A stretch of 64,000 bases of DNA from Henriciella marina DSM 19595 (GTDB lineage: Bacteria > Pseudomonadota > Alphaproteobacteria > Caulobacterales > Hyphomonadaceae). The DNA lies in the NCBI RefSeq assembly GCF_000376805.1, contig NZ_AQXT01000002.1, positions 1,922,001 to 1,986,000 on the forward strand, given 5' to 3'. Shown here in pieces: positions 61,856-64,000 of the stretch (the first letter of the stretch is position 1; the number at the start of each line of letters is the position of its first letter). The translations under genes were made by a program, and so were the position numbers. Under the pieces are notes generated by a model, which had not been told where the DNA came from, searched no databases, and worked only from the letters and a program-made list of their open reading frames with translations.

Positions 61856-62421
61856 CCTATCTCCCCTTCACTAGGCCTCTGGCTGCGTAGATGCCCAATG
61901 CAGGCTTCCAGCAGACCATCAAAATCGAAGTCGAGACCACCGCTCTTCCAGGAGACATCGACGCGGCTTCCACTGGAGGTCTCCTGTGGCACCACATTGC
62001 AGATCTCCGCCAAACTCTCGGAGCGCTGGATCGCTTCATACAGCTGCTCAGCCAGATGTGGTTCGGCCTTTATGTCAATGCAGACCTCACCGGGTGGGAT
62101 CATCTTTTCCAGATGAAGCGAGATCTCTTCGGCCAGGAAACGCCGCGCCAGTTTCGGAAAAAGACGCTCGGCAATTGCTGCGACCGACGCAGCGGTCTGG
62201 CGGCGCGCATCCGCTTCGACCTTCTCCACCTTGTCGGCAAGGGAACCCAGTATGGCTTCAACTTCGCCCATCTGGCGATTGAAGTGTGTATCCTGCTCGC
62301 GCCGCTTGCGCTCCATCTCACGCGTATGGGCTTCTTCCAGCTCCTCCAGTCGGGAGGTGTGGCTGTGCGGTCTGCCGACGGTATCGAAGCTCGGAAATCG
62401 GGAAAAGACAGCCTCACTCAT
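61852..62421 (-). CDS. fliH: FliH-like export apparatus protein
   Basis: A 189-residue protein. A charged coiled coil (LEELEEAHTREMERKRREQDTHFNRQ) leads into ASVAAIAERLFPKLARRFLAEEISLHLEKMI and a C-terminal part with DIKAEPHLAEQLYEAI. This is the FliH layout: a stalk-like regulator of FliI that docks on FliN. Overall similarity is weak, so identity rests on location between fliF and fliN. It overlaps fliF by 8 bases. Confidence 0.75.
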   Translation of the reverse strand: MSEAVFSRFPSFDTVGRPHSHTSRLEELEEAHTREMERKRREQDTHFNRQMGEVEAILGSLADKVEKVEADARRQTAASVAAIAERLFPKLARRFLAEEISLHLEKMIPPGEVCIDIKAEPHLAEQLYEAIQRSESLAEICNVVPQETSSGSRVDVSWKSGGLDFDFDGLLEACIGHLRSQRPSEGEIG

Positions 62422-63937
62422 TTACGGCGGCCTTCCGGTCTTCATTCAGCCAGGACTGTAAGAGGGCGACGGTCTCGTCGGGCCGTTCACGCGTATAATC
62501 GGAAAGGAAAGCAAACGGATCGGGCGACTCGTCAGCAAGGAGATCGCCAGTCTTTGCCCCTGAAGCGCCTCCCTCCAGCGCCGGGCGCTCGTCTTTCTTC
62601 TGCGACAGGAGCGGGCGCACCACACCAAGCGCCAGCACGATCACCACGAGACCGAGCAGCAGGGCCTGCAAGCCTGACCAGAAATAGTTCTGCACAAGCG
62701 TCTCGACCATGCTTGGCGCCGTCGCCATTTCGGGCACCGCCGCCTGCTGGAACGGCATGAGTTCGACGGTCAGCGTGTCACCGCGCTCTGAATTGAGACC
62801 TGCGCCAGAGAGGATCAGCTGTTCGAAATCAGCAACGATCTGCTCAGCGGCGGCGATGGCTTCGGGGCCCTCGCCCTCCAGCGCAAGCGCCTCCTCATTC
62901 AGGAGGACAGCGACAGAGACGCGCTCGATCTCACCGGGCAGAAGCTCTGTCTCGGTGCGCCGCTCATTGAACTCGTAATTGATGCTCTCGGTCGAGTTGC
63001 GCATTGTGTTGGAGTTGCCCCCGCCGCCCGCGGTGCCCTGCGGCAGATTGCTGGCCGCGCTGAGCGCGCCGCTGCCGCCTGCACTGGACTCGCTAGTGTC
63101 ATTGGTGGTGCGGCTGCGGACAATGCGGGAGTCAGGGTCGACGGTGCGCTCAGAGATCGTCTGGCGCTGGCGGGTGACATCGACATTCACCGAAACCCGG
63201 GCATTGCCGGCGCCGACCCGCGCTTCGATAAGGCGCATGATCTTGTCTTCGATAACGGTGGCCTGACTAGCTGCGGCCATGGATGGCTGCGACGCCTTGC
63301 TGACATTGGGGCCCGCAATCAGGCCCTTAACGGGGTCGATGACCGCGACATCTTCTGGTGCGAGACCTGCAACGGCGAGCGCCACCATATACTGGATGGC
63401 TTCTGCCTGACTGGGCGAGAGATCATGCGTCGTGCTGAGCGTGACCGAGGCCGTCTGCGGCGATTGCGAACGGGTAAATCCGGAGCCAAGATTGGCGCCA
63501 ATGTGCACGCGGGCCGAGGAGACCCCGTCTATGGCGAGGATCGTCCGGGTCAGCTCACCTTCCTTGGCGCGCCAGTAGGCGGCATTGTACATTTCAGATG
63601 TGACAGAAAAGCCGTTCACATCGTCCAGCAGCTCATAACCCTGTACCGACTGCTGCGGCAGTCCCTGGCGCGCGAGCGCAAAACGGACCTGGTCGCGCTT
63701 GCTCTGGGCAATGAAAATTGAATCGCCGCGCAGCTCGTATTCGACGCCCCGCTGGTCCAGCTCCTCGATTATCTCGCCTGCGGTCGCAGGCTCGAGCTTT
63801 GAGTAGAGCAGCGATTTCGGCTCACTCATGACGCCCTGCACAAGAAAGACCATTGCCAGGATCACGCCGAGCGTCGCAGCAGCAAGCGCGAGCTGGCGGC
63901 TCGGTGGCAGGGACTTCAATGTCTCAAGAAACTTCAT
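62414..63937 (-). CDS. fliF: Flagellar MS-ring protein FliF
   Basis: A 507-residue protein. An N-terminal membrane helix (LALAAATLGVILAMVFLVQG) and a C-terminal one (LLLGLVVIVLALGVVRPLL) flank the periplasmic ring-building motifs, with GELTRTILAIDGVSSARVHIG and GLAPEDVAVIDPVKGLI, and ending in the FliG-binding tail. It is somewhat shorter than E. coli FliF (552). It is the first gene of fliF-fliH-fliN-fliP-fliG; 63 bases of upstream sequence are in the window. Confidence 0.96.
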   Translation of the reverse strand: MKFLETLKSLPPSRQLALAAATLGVILAMVFLVQGVMSEPKSLLYSKLEPATAGEIIEELDQRGVEYELRGDSIFIAQSKRDQVRFALARQGLPQQSVQGYELLDDVNGFSVTSEMYNAAYWRAKEGELTRTILAIDGVSSARVHIGANLGSGFTRSQSPQTASVTLSTTHDLSPSQAEAIQYMVALAVAGLAPEDVAVIDPVKGLIAGPNVSKASQPSMAAASQATVIEDKIMRLIEARVGAGNARVSVNVDVTRQRQTISERTVDPDSRIVRSRTTNDTSESSAGGSGALSAASNLPQGTAGGGGNSNTMRNSTESINYEFNERRTETELLPGEIERVSVAVLLNEEALALEGEGPEAIAAAEQIVADFEQLILSGAGLNSERGDTLTVELMPFQQAAVPEMATAPSMVETLVQNYFWSGLQALLLGLVVIVLALGVVRPLLSQKKDERPALEGGASGAKTGDLLADESPDPFAFLSDYTRERPDETVALLQSWLNEDRKAAVNE

Positions 63938-63986
63938 GCGGATATCAGCCCCGACTCTGAATTTTACTCCAACTGGAATGATTAAT

Positions 63987-64000
63987 ATTTCGGGCGAAAT
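63987..64000. promoter_or_regulatory. ATTTC-N4-GAAAT palindrome upstream of fliF
   Basis: ATTTCGGGCGAAAT lies 50-63 bases upstream of fliF, at the window edge. It shares the ATTTC-N4-GAAAT form with the element before flgE. The rest of the fliF promoter is outside the window. Confidence 0.3.

Overview
The window is a 64 kb piece of a GC-rich alphaproteobacterial chromosome, most likely from a marine, dimorphic or prosthecate-type group such as the Hyphomonadaceae. This is inferred from four things: paired ethylmalonyl-CoA pathway genes (ccr and ecm), the FlaF/FlbT flagellin regulators, CtrA-like TTAA-N7-TTAA boxes in the flagellar promoters, and the infC-rpmI-rplT-pheS-pheT block. I see no rRNA, tRNA, CRISPR array or insertion sequence. 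No gap between genes exceeds about 300 bases.

Region 1 (1-10.9 kb) carries the 3' end of a lytic transglycosylase (mltF), an SRPBCC/ArsR gene pair, a CBS-domain membrane protein, and two signature genes of the ethylmalonyl-CoA pathway (ecm, ccr). A small membrane protein, a SemiSWEET transporter and a D-amino-acid-type aminotransferase lie between ecm and ccr. An M20 peptidase and a voltage-gated-type K+ channel follow. A decayed copy of the 3' end of ecm lies at about 863-937.

Region 2 (11-17.8 kb) is the translation block infC, rpmI, rplT, pheS, pheT, all on the minus strand. infC appears to start with ATA. pheS is preceded by a terminator/antiterminator structure that ends two bases before its start codon. 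An unknown membrane-anchored gene separates pheS from pheT, and a split PerM/AI-2E exporter gene lies between infC and rpmI.

Region 3 (17.9-33 kb) is housekeeping: two glycosyltransferases (envelope sugars), an ABHD10-like hydrolase, a LysM protein with three internal repeats, dnaJ, gltB and gltD, uppP, a frameshifted gene joining a ribbon-helix-helix-like segment, a membrane segment and a TonB-C domain, and an NDUFA9-like dehydrogenase.

Region 4 (33-64 kb) is a near-complete flagellar locus: export gate (flhA, flhB, fliP, fliQ, fliR; no fliO seen), ATPase complex (fliI, fliH, fliJ-like), MS and C rings (fliF, fliG, fliM, fliN), stator (motA, motB), rod, hook and rings (flgB-L, fliE, fliK), one large flagellin, flaF, flbT, and several accessory genes. 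It is organised as divergent operons, and several of the shared promoter regions hold TTAA-N7-TTAA-like boxes. No fliD, fliS or flgM was recognised. Together with flaF/flbT and the probable CtrA boxes, this resembles the ancestral alphaproteobacterial (Fla2-type) flagellum. Oddities are an NPEH autocleavage site in FlhB, a divergent FliG, an unassigned 593-residue exported protein beside motA, and a structured 5' leader on the flagellin mRNA.
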